From an uncultured Porphyromonadaceae bacterium (GTDB taxonomy: Bacteria; Bacteroidota; Bacteroidia; Bacteroidales; Porphyromonadaceae): a DNA stretch of 64,000 nt. The DNA is taken from assembly GCA_947253625.1 (NCBI GenBank), contig CAMYAB010000001.1, forward strand, positions 482,855 to 546,854. Direction: 5' to 3'. Under the pieces are notes generated by a model. It worked only from the letters and a program-made list of their open reading frames with translations, had not been told where the DNA came from and made no database searches. Shown here in pieces: positions 53,215 to 61,963 of the stretch (its first letter is position 1; each line of letters begins with the position of its first letter). The position numbers and the translations under genes are program-made.

Positions 53215-53298
53215 AAATCACTGTGTGATTTATTCAAATCACTAAGTGGTTTGTTCAAATCACTATGTGATCTCTAGAAATCACTTAGTGATTTTATC
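53215..53298. repeat. 21-bp-period array of four palindromic units
   Basis: Four contiguous units begin at 53215, 53236, 53257 and 53278. Each has AAATCAC, four variable bases, and TGATTT or a close form (for example AAATCACTTAGTGATTT), so each unit is an imperfect palindrome. A weaker half-site (ATCATGAAGTGATT) lies near 53173. It is about 135 bases before the -33 element of rpsO. Other parts of 52923-53430 show only G/C-rich inverted stretches after the M60 gene. Confidence 0.85.
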
Positions 53299-53432
53299 TT
53301 TTTCATAGGACAAGCGCATCTTTTTCTCCGACCTTGCCAAGTTTATCTCCAAGGAAAAGCACTTTTCCCTCGCTCCCGACAAAGCAAACCCCATTCCGGC
53401 CAAAACCTCCCACCTTTTTCGCACAATTTTCT

Positions 53433-53463
53433 TTTGGAGAATATCAAAAAATTAGTACCTTTG
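53433..53463 (+). promoter_or_regulatory. Promoter of rpsO
   Basis: -33 TTTG (53433-53436) and -7 TACCTTTG (53456-53463), 19-base spacer: a full consensus match. The leader is about 70 bases. Confidence 0.75.
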
Positions 53464-53540
53464 CACTCACGAATGTCACTCCTACGTATCGGAGTGGTGA
53501 TTCACGAAAAGTTTACACTAACCGAAGAAAAAAGTACACC

Positions 53541-53810
53541 ATGTATTTGGATTCAGCAAAGAAGCAAGAAATCTTCGAGAAGTACGGTACGTCCAGCACT
53601 GACACGGGCTCACCCGAAAGCCAGATTGCCCTATTCACCTACCGGATCTCTCACCTGACAGAGCACCTCAAGGAGAACCACAAAGACTTCAACACCTCAC
53701 GTGCCATGAAAGGCCTGATCGGCAAGCGTCGTCGCCTACTCGACTACCTCCTAAAAAAGGACATCGAGCGCTACCGTGAGATCATCTCAAAACTAGGCAT
53801 CCGCAGATAA
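53541..53810 (+). CDS. rpsO: 30S ribosomal protein S15
   Basis: An 89-residue uS15. MYLDSAKKQEIFEKYGTSST and DTGSPESQIALFTYRI are the standard S15 block that binds 16S rRNA and S6/S18; LIGKRRRLLDYLLKKD follows. The start is at 53541; the longer ORF from 53334 crosses the promoter. tRNA-Glu(CTC) and rpsT follow under a separate promoter. Confidence 0.97.
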   Translation: MYLDSAKKQEIFEKYGTSSTDTGSPESQIALFTYRISHLTEHLKENHKDFNTSRAMKGLIGKRRRLLDYLLKKDIERYREIISKLGIRR

Positions 53811-53825
53811 TAAGCGGTGCAGATA

Positions 53826-53857
53826 TTTGGAGAATAATAAAAAAAGTCTTACCTTTG
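53826..53857 (+). promoter_or_regulatory. Promoter of tRNA-Glu(CTC) and rpsT
   Basis: -33 TTTG (53826-53829) and -7 TACCTTTG (53850-53857), 20-base spacer, 55 bases before the tRNA. Confidence 0.7.
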
Positions 53858-53912
53858 CAACTGCAAACACGAACGCTCCTCAGATAGGAGGATAATTCGG
53901 AAAGACTTTTAC

Positions 53913-53984
53913 GGCCCATTCGTCTATCGGCTAGGACGCCAGATTCTCATTCTGGAAAGAGGAGTTCGATTCTCCTATGGGCTA
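53913..53984 (+). tRNA. tRNA-Glu (anticodon CTC)
   Basis: 72 bases. Acceptor stem GGCCCAT with ATGGGCT (last pair G-U), anticodon stem CCAGA/TCTGG with loop TTCTCAT (anticodon CTC), T stem AGGAG/CTCCT around TTCGATT. No CCA is encoded after the discriminator A. Confidence 0.95.
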
Positions 53985-54063
53985 CAACAACAAGTGATTG
54001 TTTGTTCTCCAAGTGTCCAAAGCAGCGCAGGATGAATAACAAGAAACAACTTTTTAAGGAAAT

Positions 54064-54330
54064 ATGGCAAATCATAAGTCAGCACTGAAAAGAATACGTC
54101 AGGAGAAGACTCGTCGTGAGCGCAATCGCTACTATGGCAAGACTATGCGCAACGCAGTCCGTCGCTTCCGCGCAATCACAGACGCACAAGAGGCAATCGA
54201 CAAGCTACCCGAAGTAACTGCTCTTCTCGACAAGATGGCCAACAAGGGACGCATCCACAAAAACAAGGCGGCGAACCTCAAGAGCTCTCTCAGCCTACAT
54301 GCCAACGCACTGGGCAAAGCTCAAGCCTAA
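54064..54330 (+). CDS. rpsT: 30S ribosomal protein S20
   Basis: An 88-residue basic helical protein, [20 protein letters not shown], with [20 protein letters not shown] at its end, the standard S20 pattern. It binds the 16S 5' and 3' minor domains. It lies between two tRNA-Glu genes and is probably cotranscribed with the first, whose 3' end is 79 bases upstream. Confidence 0.97.
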   Translation: MANHKSALKRIRQEKTRRERNRYYGKTMRNAVRRFRAITDAQEAIDKLPEVTALLDKMANKGRIHKNKAANLKSSLSLHANALGKAQA

Positions 54331-54410
54331 ACAACAGACACAACAAAGGGCATAAAATCTACCTCGGCGCCCCAAGCGCCACAGATTCGGCGAGTAGCCA
54401 CCCTTTTGAT

Positions 54411-54482
54411 GGCCCATTCGTCTATCGGCTAGGACGCCAGATTTTCATTCTGGAAAGAGGAGTTCGATTCTCCTATGGGCTA
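54411..54482 (+). tRNA. tRNA-Glu (anticodon TTC)
   Basis: 72 bases, identical to the first tRNA-Glu except for the wobble base (loop TTTTCAT, anticodon TTC). Unlike the first copy, CCA follows the discriminator base directly (54483-54485). A terminator follows. Confidence 0.95.
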
Positions 54483-54492
54483 CCACAGCAAA

Positions 54493-54540
54493 AAAAGTAT
54501 CCGTATCCCCTCGGGCATACGGATACTTTTTCTTTCTTTC
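54493..54540 (+). terminator. Terminator after tRNA-Glu(TTC)
   Basis: AAAAGTATCCG (54493-54504 region) pairs with CGGATACTTTT (54520-54530), followed by TCTTTCTTTC. Confidence 0.75.
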
Positions 54541-54624
54541 CCCCTTATTCCCTCAATGCCTCATCGACTCCTGCATCTGGTATTGCGACACAAGCTAGAC
54601 CACCTAATCTTAGATGAAGTCACG

Positions 54625-56799
54625 CTACCTGTCTCCTTGAAACACTCTGGCAAATATTTTCTGTGAAAACTCCACAGGATCACCCTGGGAATCACAAGGA
54701 TATCTATTATGCCTCAGAGTCCACTGCTTATCCATGGCATAAAAGTCGAAGAGAGGCATTGGCTTACCGTCAAAAGTGCCGTCCAGTGCATCAAAGTAAG
54801 CCTTCCATCGTGGGTAATAAAAGTCACGCAATAGGCCACTCCACTCCTTGTGCGCATACTCTCTGAGCATTCCTCGCTCAGCGGCATCACGATTACCCCA
54901 GGTGGTAATCTGTACCCTAGCATTCCATTCGTAGTGGTCACTTTCCACATCATTCGCACCTAATGCACGCGCATCATGAATCCATTTGCCGACCATGAAG
55001 TCAGGGATGGACGAAAGTAGCTGGTCTTGACAAAGTAGGATGTCAAGAAACCTACGAGAGGCGCAGAGAAACGTCTCTCGATCCCTATCCCTATAAGCGG
55101 CGACCACTTGCTGATAAACATAGCGTGCCTGCTCGGCAACAGCTTGTCTAGTAATGTCCACAATATCGTAGCAGAAGTTAGCATTGAGCTTTACCTCATA
55201 AGAAGCGTCTACCATGAGCCGAGCAGCACGTATCACATCATCAGGATTGTAATAATCTTTCATTTCCGACCAAGAGGACACCTGATAGGCATTCAGCGAA
55301 GGGCGAGCACAAAGAATGGATTCGTGCGTACCCTGCTGGGTGCTTGTTGCCGGGGCGGCATAGATAGATTTGCCCAATAACTGCCACGCTTCGTACACCT
55401 TTGGATTGTCAGTACCACCGTACCTCGCCTTCACATACCCGTCAAGCCATTCGCTCCATGAGAATGACGTACCCCGCCATGGTAGCTCGGTAACTAGTTC
55501 GTACATCACGGGGTTATTTTCAATGCCCTCCATCGTTAGGCCCACCCCCTTCAGAGTAGTTGCGAATGGGCTATGTAGAGCTTTATAGTATTCCTCAATG
55601 ACGTGCTGTAGTTTACCAAATAGTCCTACGTTCCCCCCAAAGTTGAGCAACATACAGTACACCCAGTCGTGTCCATCAAATCCCTGCTTGCGATACCACT
55701 TAGATTCAGGATCACCCCACTGTGGACGACTCTCTGAATAAAGATCAAGCACCAGCATATTTCCCGGCTCAAGATCTCCTATCATATCCGAATAGGGACA
55801 TGCTCCCCATGCCTGAACCACCCATACAGCTTTTGGATTAGCCCTTTTCATCTCGTTCATGATTGCATGCCCTGCTGCGCTTAGATCCACACCGCATACA
55901 TCACCCCCCTCGTGAAAAGGATCCATGCTATAGAAATCAGCCGAGCCATAGAGTCGCTTCTGTTCACTATAGTATAGATTGGCTATTTCAGAAAATCGTT
56001 CGTCTGTCGGGAGCAAAAAGGCCGGACGCTTATAGCCATTCCACCGCCCGGGATCGGCAACGTTGAGACCTAGGCGTTCCTTGGCATTGTGAGGGAGCAT
56101 TCCAGAGTAGCCGGGGAGACAGGCATGAATACCCAGCTCGTTCATACGCTTGAGAATCTGCATCTGAAGCTGTTCACGCTGGCGGTACCAATGATCAGAG
56201 TTGGGGCCACCCCACCCTTCTAAATTATTCATCAGCCACCATGCTTGAAATGCCGGGCCGGCGATAAACTCACCTACTTCCTGGTCGGAATATCCAAGTT
56301 TCAACAACACATTTCTCCACACCACATCAGTTCCAACTATATCTAGGCAAATATTTATGCCATGCAAAGCCATCCAATCTAGCTCCTGCTCCCAACGCTT
56401 CCAGCCCCAAAAGGCCATAGAGTAAGACAGAGTGCAGTAGTTGAGATAGTAGCGGTAAGGAATGTCCGTCTCATGACGTTCGGTCCTCATCATCAAAGGC
56501 AACTTGGTAGGTAATTTTGCCTGCATACAGTTCCAGGAGAGGTGTATACCTAGACGATACTTGAGATACCAATTGATACCAGTTGCGATGCTGACATAGT
56601 TATTCCCACGGACAAGGACTTTTTCTTCCTTGTTACCGAGCTCGAAGAAGTCCTTTTGGGAGTCCACTTTTTCAATAACGAACTTCTCGGAGGCTCCTAT
56701 ATCAATGCGTTCAAGTAGTCCATCTATCGGAGAAGTGGCAAATAACTGTATTGGTATCCCGGTAAGTAAAAGGCAAAAGACAAAGTGGCGTAGTTTCAT
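54625..56799 (-). CDS. GH89 alpha-N-acetylglucosaminidase
   Basis: A 724-residue secreted enzyme related to human NAGLU. Signal peptide (FVFCLLLTGIPIQLFATS). The family blocks are SYSMAFWGWKRWEQELDWMA, GINICLDIVGTDVVWRNVLL, GPAFQAWWLMNNLEGWGGPN and FYSMDPFHEGGD, where the catalytic Glu lies. GH89 removes terminal alpha-GlcNAc, as found in gastric mucin (GlcNAc-alpha-1,4-Gal) and heparan sulfate. The start at 56799 (MKLRHF) fits the signal peptide better than 56829. It is the last gene of the sigma/FecR/SusCD locus, behind a possible attenuator. Confidence 0.93.
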   Translation of the reverse strand: MKLRHFVFCLLLTGIPIQLFATSPIDGLLERIDIGASEKFVIEKVDSQKDFFELGNKEEKVLVRGNNYVSIATGINWYLKYRLGIHLSWNCMQAKLPTKLPLMMRTERHETDIPYRYYLNYCTLSYSMAFWGWKRWEQELDWMALHGINICLDIVGTDVVWRNVLLKLGYSDQEVGEFIAGPAFQAWWLMNNLEGWGGPNSDHWYRQREQLQMQILKRMNELGIHACLPGYSGMLPHNAKERLGLNVADPGRWNGYKRPAFLLPTDERFSEIANLYYSEQKRLYGSADFYSMDPFHEGGDVCGVDLSAAGHAIMNEMKRANPKAVWVVQAWGACPYSDMIGDLEPGNMLVLDLYSESRPQWGDPESKWYRKQGFDGHDWVYCMLLNFGGNVGLFGKLQHVIEEYYKALHSPFATTLKGVGLTMEGIENNPVMYELVTELPWRGTSFSWSEWLDGYVKARYGGTDNPKVYEAWQLLGKSIYAAPATSTQQGTHESILCARPSLNAYQVSSWSEMKDYYNPDDVIRAARLMVDASYEVKLNANFCYDIVDITRQAVAEQARYVYQQVVAAYRDRDRETFLCASRRFLDILLCQDQLLSSIPDFMVGKWIHDARALGANDVESDHYEWNARVQITTWGNRDAAERGMLREYAHKEWSGLLRDFYYPRWKAYFDALDGTFDGKPMPLFDFYAMDKQWTLRHNRYPCDSQGDPVEFSQKIFARVFQGDR

Positions 56800-56902
56800 T
56801 GGCTTATCAGTTTTATATTCCCTCTTCACTCGAGTGACATGCTTATGATCCCTCCTCGGTTATTTGTAGGGGTCGTACGCTTGTCTATACTTTTAATCAT
56901 AG

Positions 56903-56959
56903 CACCAATTTTATTTTCATAAAATTGGTGGAGGGTTTCTTCAAACCCCTCCACCAATT
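56903..56959 (-). promoter_or_regulatory. Two overlapping hairpins (attenuator-like) between susD and the GH89 gene
   Basis: On the minus strand, arm 1 (56959-56943) and arm 2 (56938-56923) form a 16-bp stem with a 4-base loop and one bulge, followed by TTTTATG. Arm 2's end (56930-56920) can instead pair perfectly over 11 bp with arm 3 (56913-56903). The two pairings exclude each other, so one could end and the other permit transcription into the GH89 gene. Confidence 0.55.
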
Positions 56960-56978
56960 CAAAAAAGTAATGTCCGAA

Positions 56979-58469
56979 TCAATAGCCATCGTTTTGAGCT
57001 ATTTTACCCTTACTCTCATCAATAATTGATTGTGGTAAAGGCATAAGATTCATGTAATCCCTGGCTGTAACCGACCCTTTGTATTTCCTTGCATAATCAA
57101 TATATCTGCCGTAGCGAATAAGGTCTGTTCGACGTGCGCCTTCGAACCACAGCTCATGTCCTCTCTCAAGCAACACCATATCAAGGAAATCATCCACATC
57201 GGTGAAATCAGAAGTTTTGTAAGCCTTTAGACCGGCACGTTCGTGAACAGCATTGAGACATGCGAGAGCCTCATCAGTAATTGCATTATTAGCCCTTGCC
57301 AAAGCTTCGGCACGCAGGGTAAGAACATCGGCATAACGGTACACTATCCAGTTGATTCGACTTTCCGAACCTGTTGCATTTGCATCTTCTCCGTACTTCA
57401 CAGGAAGCACACCTTTTATGAGCACCGACCCAGGATTATTCTCGGTATAATGAACCCCATCAGAACCTTGAAAATCACCCACAAGTGACTTGAGTCGTTC
57501 ATCATCAGGATCAAAAGTGTGATAAAAGCTCCACGGCACACGGTATCCGCCCCATTTCTGGATATTTGGATTCTTTGTCGGGTATGGACTTGACAATACA
57601 TGGGCAAGCCACATTTGTGGGTTATCGCTCGCATCACTCATACAAGCCCATATGGTTTCCTTATTTCCTTCATTCTCTATTGTAAAAATGTCTGCATAAT
57701 GCTCCATTAATCCAAGTCCATACTCTGGCTTAGCGAGTTCTTTTCCACAATCCGCTGCTTTCTGCCATTGCTTCTCATGCATATAGAGTTTCATCAAAAC
57801 TGTATATGCCAAGCCACGTGTAAAACGCCCGTAACCTGCACTACTCTTGTCATAGCGTGCAGGAAGTACTTTTGTAGCCTCAAGAAGATCATTCTCGATA
57901 AACTCAACCATCTGCTCCCGAGACAATCTAGGTGCCGGCACATCATTGGATGGGTCATGAAGTTGCTCAAGCGAAGCCACCTGGATAGGGCCATAGAGGT
58001 CATAAAGGATATAGGCAAGCCACCCACGTCCACAGTGAATCTCAGCATTTAGGCGCTTCCTTTTCTCCTCACTCATCTCAATCTTAGCAATACGATCGAA
58101 TGTAAGCGTCATCTTACTGATAAAGTTTATATACCCTTTATAGGTCGCAGTGGGTCCGGATGAGTTTGATGTGAAGTTCACCTTGATGAGGTCATTCCAG
58201 ACAGCATCATCCCATTGGCAGTCCCCTAGGTCGGTAGTCATCTCGGTAAACACATGAATTCCACGTTGCCCCGATGTAAATAACCCTGTCCAACGGCTCG
58301 TTCGGAAAGGCCCATATGCGGCCGCTGTCACAAGGGCATCTGCGTCTTCACCGTTCTTTGGAAATAGCCTTGTATTGATTGTGTCGTACATTTCCGATGT
58401 AAGGTTTGTACAAGACACAGTAGAGCAAACTAGCATTAATACGGCTACACATATCTTTATAGTCTTCAT
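56979..58469 (-). CDS. SusD-family lipoprotein of the GH89 locus
   Basis: A 496-residue lipoprotein (VAVLMLVCSTVSCTN lipobox). Helical repeats such as AKIEMSEEKRKRLNAEIHCG and GWLAYILYDLYGP, and the SusD C-terminal block MVLLERGHELWFEGARRTDL and IRYGRY. Partner of the SusC encoded 17 bases upstream, binding the glycan at the surface. Length is ordinary. AT-richer than the M60 locus SusD and not close to it in sequence, so the two loci were not made by a recent duplication. Confidence 0.93.
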   Translation of the reverse strand: MKTIKICVAVLMLVCSTVSCTNLTSEMYDTINTRLFPKNGEDADALVTAAAYGPFRTSRWTGLFTSGQRGIHVFTEMTTDLGDCQWDDAVWNDLIKVNFTSNSSGPTATYKGYINFISKMTLTFDRIAKIEMSEEKRKRLNAEIHCGRGWLAYILYDLYGPIQVASLEQLHDPSNDVPAPRLSREQMVEFIENDLLEATKVLPARYDKSSAGYGRFTRGLAYTVLMKLYMHEKQWQKAADCGKELAKPEYGLGLMEHYADIFTIENEGNKETIWACMSDASDNPQMWLAHVLSSPYPTKNPNIQKWGGYRVPWSFYHTFDPDDERLKSLVGDFQGSDGVHYTENNPGSVLIKGVLPVKYGEDANATGSESRINWIVYRYADVLTLRAEALARANNAITDEALACLNAVHERAGLKAYKTSDFTDVDDFLDMVLLERGHELWFEGARRTDLIRYGRYIDYARKYKGSVTARDYMNLMPLPQSIIDESKGKIAQNDGY

Positions 58470-58486
58470 CGTTTTTTCGGCTAAGG

Positions 58487-61400
58487 TTAAAATGTAATAT
58501 CAACACCTAATGTAAAGCTTCTCACATTGGGATATGCCCAGACTGAGTTGTCGGTTTCAAGGTCTAGTCCCTTATAGGGAGAAATGGAGAAGGGGTTATT
58601 CACATCGGCATAAATGCGCACACTCGTGAGGATATCCCGTAGTTGTTGTTTATGGAACGTATAGCCAAGTGTGACGTTTCGGCAACGCACGAACCAGCTT
58701 TTTTGTAAGAAGTAATCACCTACCCCATAGGAGCTCTCGGATTGGAAATATCCTGGCCGAGTAGCAGTCTGATTATCCGACGTCCAAACGTCTCTTACGC
58801 TTGTTGGCATGTTGTAACCGCGATACATGTTTTTCACACCAGTCATACTGTTAGTTCCTGTCAACCATAGATCTTTGTAAGAACCTGTGTTCAGCAAAGC
58901 AAACTGACCATAGAAGTATATATTGAAGTCAAAGTTGTTCCAGCGTAGAGTATTGTTTAGTCCGGCAAGATAGCCTGGATCCGAGCTACCATAAATCACT
59001 TTATCAGCATCATTGAGTTTGCCATCAGGCTTACCTGTTTTCAGTGGAATTCCGTGCTCATCTACCTTTACGCTTCCGTCATTATTATACACATAGCCGT
59101 TTATATCCTTGATTTTCACCTGCCCCGGCAATGCTCCGGGCATCCAGTCAACATTTTCACCCGGCTGAACAAGTCCATCAGACAAATAACCGGCTAGGTA
59201 GCGTATGGGTGAATGATACTCTGAATAAGCAGTAGGTTTCCAGTCTGGTTCACGTTGCTTCCATTGATCCCGATAAAGAGAAAATGTAAAGTCCGTAGTC
59301 CAGCTAAATCGAGAATTATCAAAGTTGACCGTGTTGATGGTTAACTCAAAGCCTCGACTTTGAGTCATACCAATGTTGGCGGCAATCGATGTCACCTCTT
59401 GGAATGACAACAGAGGACGTGAACTAAGTAGATCACTGACACTCTTATCGTAGTACTCAGTAGTGATATTAAGGCGATTATTGAATAGTCCGAGATCAAG
59501 ACCAATATTCCACTCGGTTGTTGTTTCCCATTTCAAATTAGGGTTACCAAGCTGCTGAAGATACACACCCGGAGTAGAGACACCTCCAAATCCATTAGTA
59601 TATCCTGTACCATAGTAACTCACTGCCCGGTTACCGATATTGGAGTTGCCGGTCTGTCCCCAGCTTAGGCGCAATTTTCCGTTGGAGACAGAATCATATT
59701 TCTTCATAAAATCTTCTTCTGTAAAGCGCCATCCTATGGCAATGGATGGAAAGTATCCCCAGCGATTGTGTTTAGCAAAGTTGGATGCACCATCAGCACG
59801 AAGTGTTGCAGTCAGAAGGTAACGATCTTTATACGAATAGTTCATACGCCCAAAGAAAGAGGCCATCTCATCTTTTGAAGCAGAACTACCTACACCTGGC
59901 TTGGGAAATGCTCCAGCACCAAGATTATTGTACAAAAAGCCATCTGTGATGAAATTGCTATTTTCTGCTCGCACCTGTTCATCGGTAAATCTTTGGAAAG
60001 AGTATCCGACAAGTGTAGTAAGCCTATGAGCATTAAATTGCTTTGCATAAGTAGCTGTGAACTCCATCAAATAGTCTCTCTTATCATATTGTGCAATATT
60101 ACCCTGCCCATTTTTCTTTGCACCGTAGAGCGTCGTCTTCGGCATATATACCCGGTGCTTCTGATAATTCCTATCAATACCAAAGTTACCCTTCAGAGAT
60201 AGTCCCTCTAAGGGATTGTACTCAACAAACGCTGTCGCCAAAAAGCGTTCCTTTGTGGTATTATTGGTTATTTCTAATAGAGATACGGGGTTAGGGAGAA
60301 AGGCTGCATCTTTATTAAGCACATAGTCCCCTTTTTCATCTTTCACTGGAAGTATCGGATTAAACTGGGCTGCGGATACAAGCAAACTGGCATTTTCGTA
60401 CTGGCCGGCTCCCAATGGAACATCCTGATTATTGATTCTAGAAAATGTAAGATTCACACCGCCCTTCACGCACTCACCTATTTTCTGTTCCAAATTCAAG
60501 CGACCTGTATAGCGATCTAATCCATTGTTTTTGATTACTCCCTCTTGTTTGAAATAATTCAACGACATCAAATATTTTGTATAGTCGTTTCCTCCATTCA
60601 GCGATAGATTATGTTGGGTCTGAAAACCGGTACGTGTAACAAGATCATACCACCTAGTATCATGGATCGGAGCGCTAATTTGATCAGTAGTATAATAGGG
60701 GACATAGGGCTTTGACGCTTCGGATTCTGATCGTCCACCATATACACCGATCTTATTATCCTTAAGCCATGACTCACGAGCATATCGATTTGACTCCTCC
60801 ATAAACCCACGTGCATCTAAAATATCATAGTCCTTTGCTAGAGATTGCAGAGTAAGCGTAGAGGAAAACGTGAGTTTGGGTGCACCTTTTTTACCACTCT
60901 TGGTCGTAATGATAATCACACCGTTGCCGGCTCGGGCTCCATAGATAGCCGTAGAGCTAGCATCTTTCAACACCTCGATAGACTCAATGTCATTGGGGTT
61001 GATAGAGCCAAGTACATTATCGGCACTTCCAGAATCATACTTACCGGCTGATACTGCATCATTGCTTACTACACTAACAGGGAACCCATCTATAATGATT
61101 AGAGGTTCGTTCCCTGCCTGTACAGAAGCGGCTCCTCGCACGCGGAACGTTGCGCCGGAACCTGGCTGGGCACTGACGGTACTTACCTGAAGGCCTGCGG
61201 CCTTTCCTGCTAAAGCGTGACTTACCGAAGAGATCGTATTCACGGGAGCCTCGCCTAAGTTCACCGAGGCTACCGCACCTGTCATATCTTTTTTCTTCAT
61301 CGTGCCATAGCCAACGACCACGACTTCATCGAGCAGTTCGCTGTCTGGCTGTAGGACAATTTGAAGTGGGGTCATACCTTGGACAGCCACTTCGGTGGTC

Positions 61401-61930
61401 TTCATGCCGACATAGGAGATACGAAGGGTGGCTTTGGTAGGGATACCAGCAATACGGAAGTGTCCATCCAGATCGGTTGTACCACCTTTGGAGGTGTCAT
61501 CCTTGACCACCACGATAGCACCTACCACCGGCACTCCTTCGGTGTCAAGCACAGTTCCTTGTACGGTAATTTTGTCTTGTTGCTGACCTACGGTCTTGCT
61601 TAGGACGATCAGACCATTCACTATGGATGCTCGCACATCACCGTCAAAGAGTGTTGCTAGAACATTCTCCAGAGGCGCATCAGCGACATGCAAATCGACC
61701 ATCCTATGTGTATCCACAACCACATCGTTATAAAAGAATTCTAGCCCCGTCTGAGCTTGGATTTCCTTCATCACGCTTCCTAGGGTTGCGCTCGTTCTAC
61801 TGAGCGAAATTTTCACTTGAGAGGCATCTTTGTTTCCTCTCGGTGTCACCGCCTGAGCTTCGGCTGAGATAGCCAACAAACCGAGGACAAGGCCCGAACA
61901 CAATAACAGTTGTTTGAGTAATTTTTTCAT
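58487..61930 (-). CDS. SusC-family TonB-dependent transducer with STN domain
   Basis: A 1147-residue outer-membrane protein. After the signal peptide it has an STN (secretin/TonB N-terminal) domain at about residues 40-115 (GSVMKEIQAQTGLEFFYNDV), then a carboxypeptidase-like domain at about 122-200 (VQGTVLDTEGVPVVGAIVVV), the plug at about 210-330 (SIEVLKDASSTAIYGARAGN) and a barrel ending FTLGVDITF. The STN domain is the part that touches FecR, so import is linked to transcription through the sigma factor encoded upstream. Confidence 0.95.
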   Translation of the reverse strand: MKKLLKQLLLCSGLVLGLLAISAEAQAVTPRGNKDASQVKISLSRTSATLGSVMKEIQAQTGLEFFYNDVVVDTHRMVDLHVADAPLENVLATLFDGDVRASIVNGLIVLSKTVGQQQDKITVQGTVLDTEGVPVVGAIVVVKDDTSKGGTTDLDGHFRIAGIPTKATLRISYVGMKTTEVAVQGMTPLQIVLQPDSELLDEVVVVGYGTMKKKDMTGAVASVNLGEAPVNTISSVSHALAGKAAGLQVSTVSAQPGSGATFRVRGAASVQAGNEPLIIIDGFPVSVVSNDAVSAGKYDSGSADNVLGSINPNDIESIEVLKDASSTAIYGARAGNGVIIITTKSGKKGAPKLTFSSTLTLQSLAKDYDILDARGFMEESNRYARESWLKDNKIGVYGGRSESEASKPYVPYYTTDQISAPIHDTRWYDLVTRTGFQTQHNLSLNGGNDYTKYLMSLNYFKQEGVIKNNGLDRYTGRLNLEQKIGECVKGGVNLTFSRINNQDVPLGAGQYENASLLVSAAQFNPILPVKDEKGDYVLNKDAAFLPNPVSLLEITNNTTKERFLATAFVEYNPLEGLSLKGNFGIDRNYQKHRVYMPKTTLYGAKKNGQGNIAQYDKRDYLMEFTATYAKQFNAHRLTTLVGYSFQRFTDEQVRAENSNFITDGFLYNNLGAGAFPKPGVGSSASKDEMASFFGRMNYSYKDRYLLTATLRADGASNFAKHNRWGYFPSIAIGWRFTEEDFMKKYDSVSNGKLRLSWGQTGNSNIGNRAVSYYGTGYTNGFGGVSTPGVYLQQLGNPNLKWETTTEWNIGLDLGLFNNRLNITTEYYDKSVSDLLSSRPLLSFQEVTSIAANIGMTQSRGFELTINTVNFDNSRFSWTTDFTFSLYRDQWKQREPDWKPTAYSEYHSPIRYLAGYLSDGLVQPGENVDWMPGALPGQVKIKDINGYVYNNDGSVKVDEHGIPLKTGKPDGKLNDADKVIYGSSDPGYLAGLNNTLRWNNFDFNIYFYGQFALLNTGSYKDLWLTGTNSMTGVKNMYRGYNMPTSVRDVWTSDNQTATRPGYFQSESSYGVGDYFLQKSWFVRCRNVTLGYTFHKQQLRDILTSVRIYADVNNPFSISPYKGLDLETDNSVWAYPNVRSFTLGVDITF

Positions 61931-61963
61931 CTCATTTTAGATTATCAATGGTTTTTACTACGA

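Noticed and set aside
54475..54666. 63-aa ORF after tRNA-Glu(TTC)
   Set aside because: It begins inside the tRNA and covers its terminator; not a gene.
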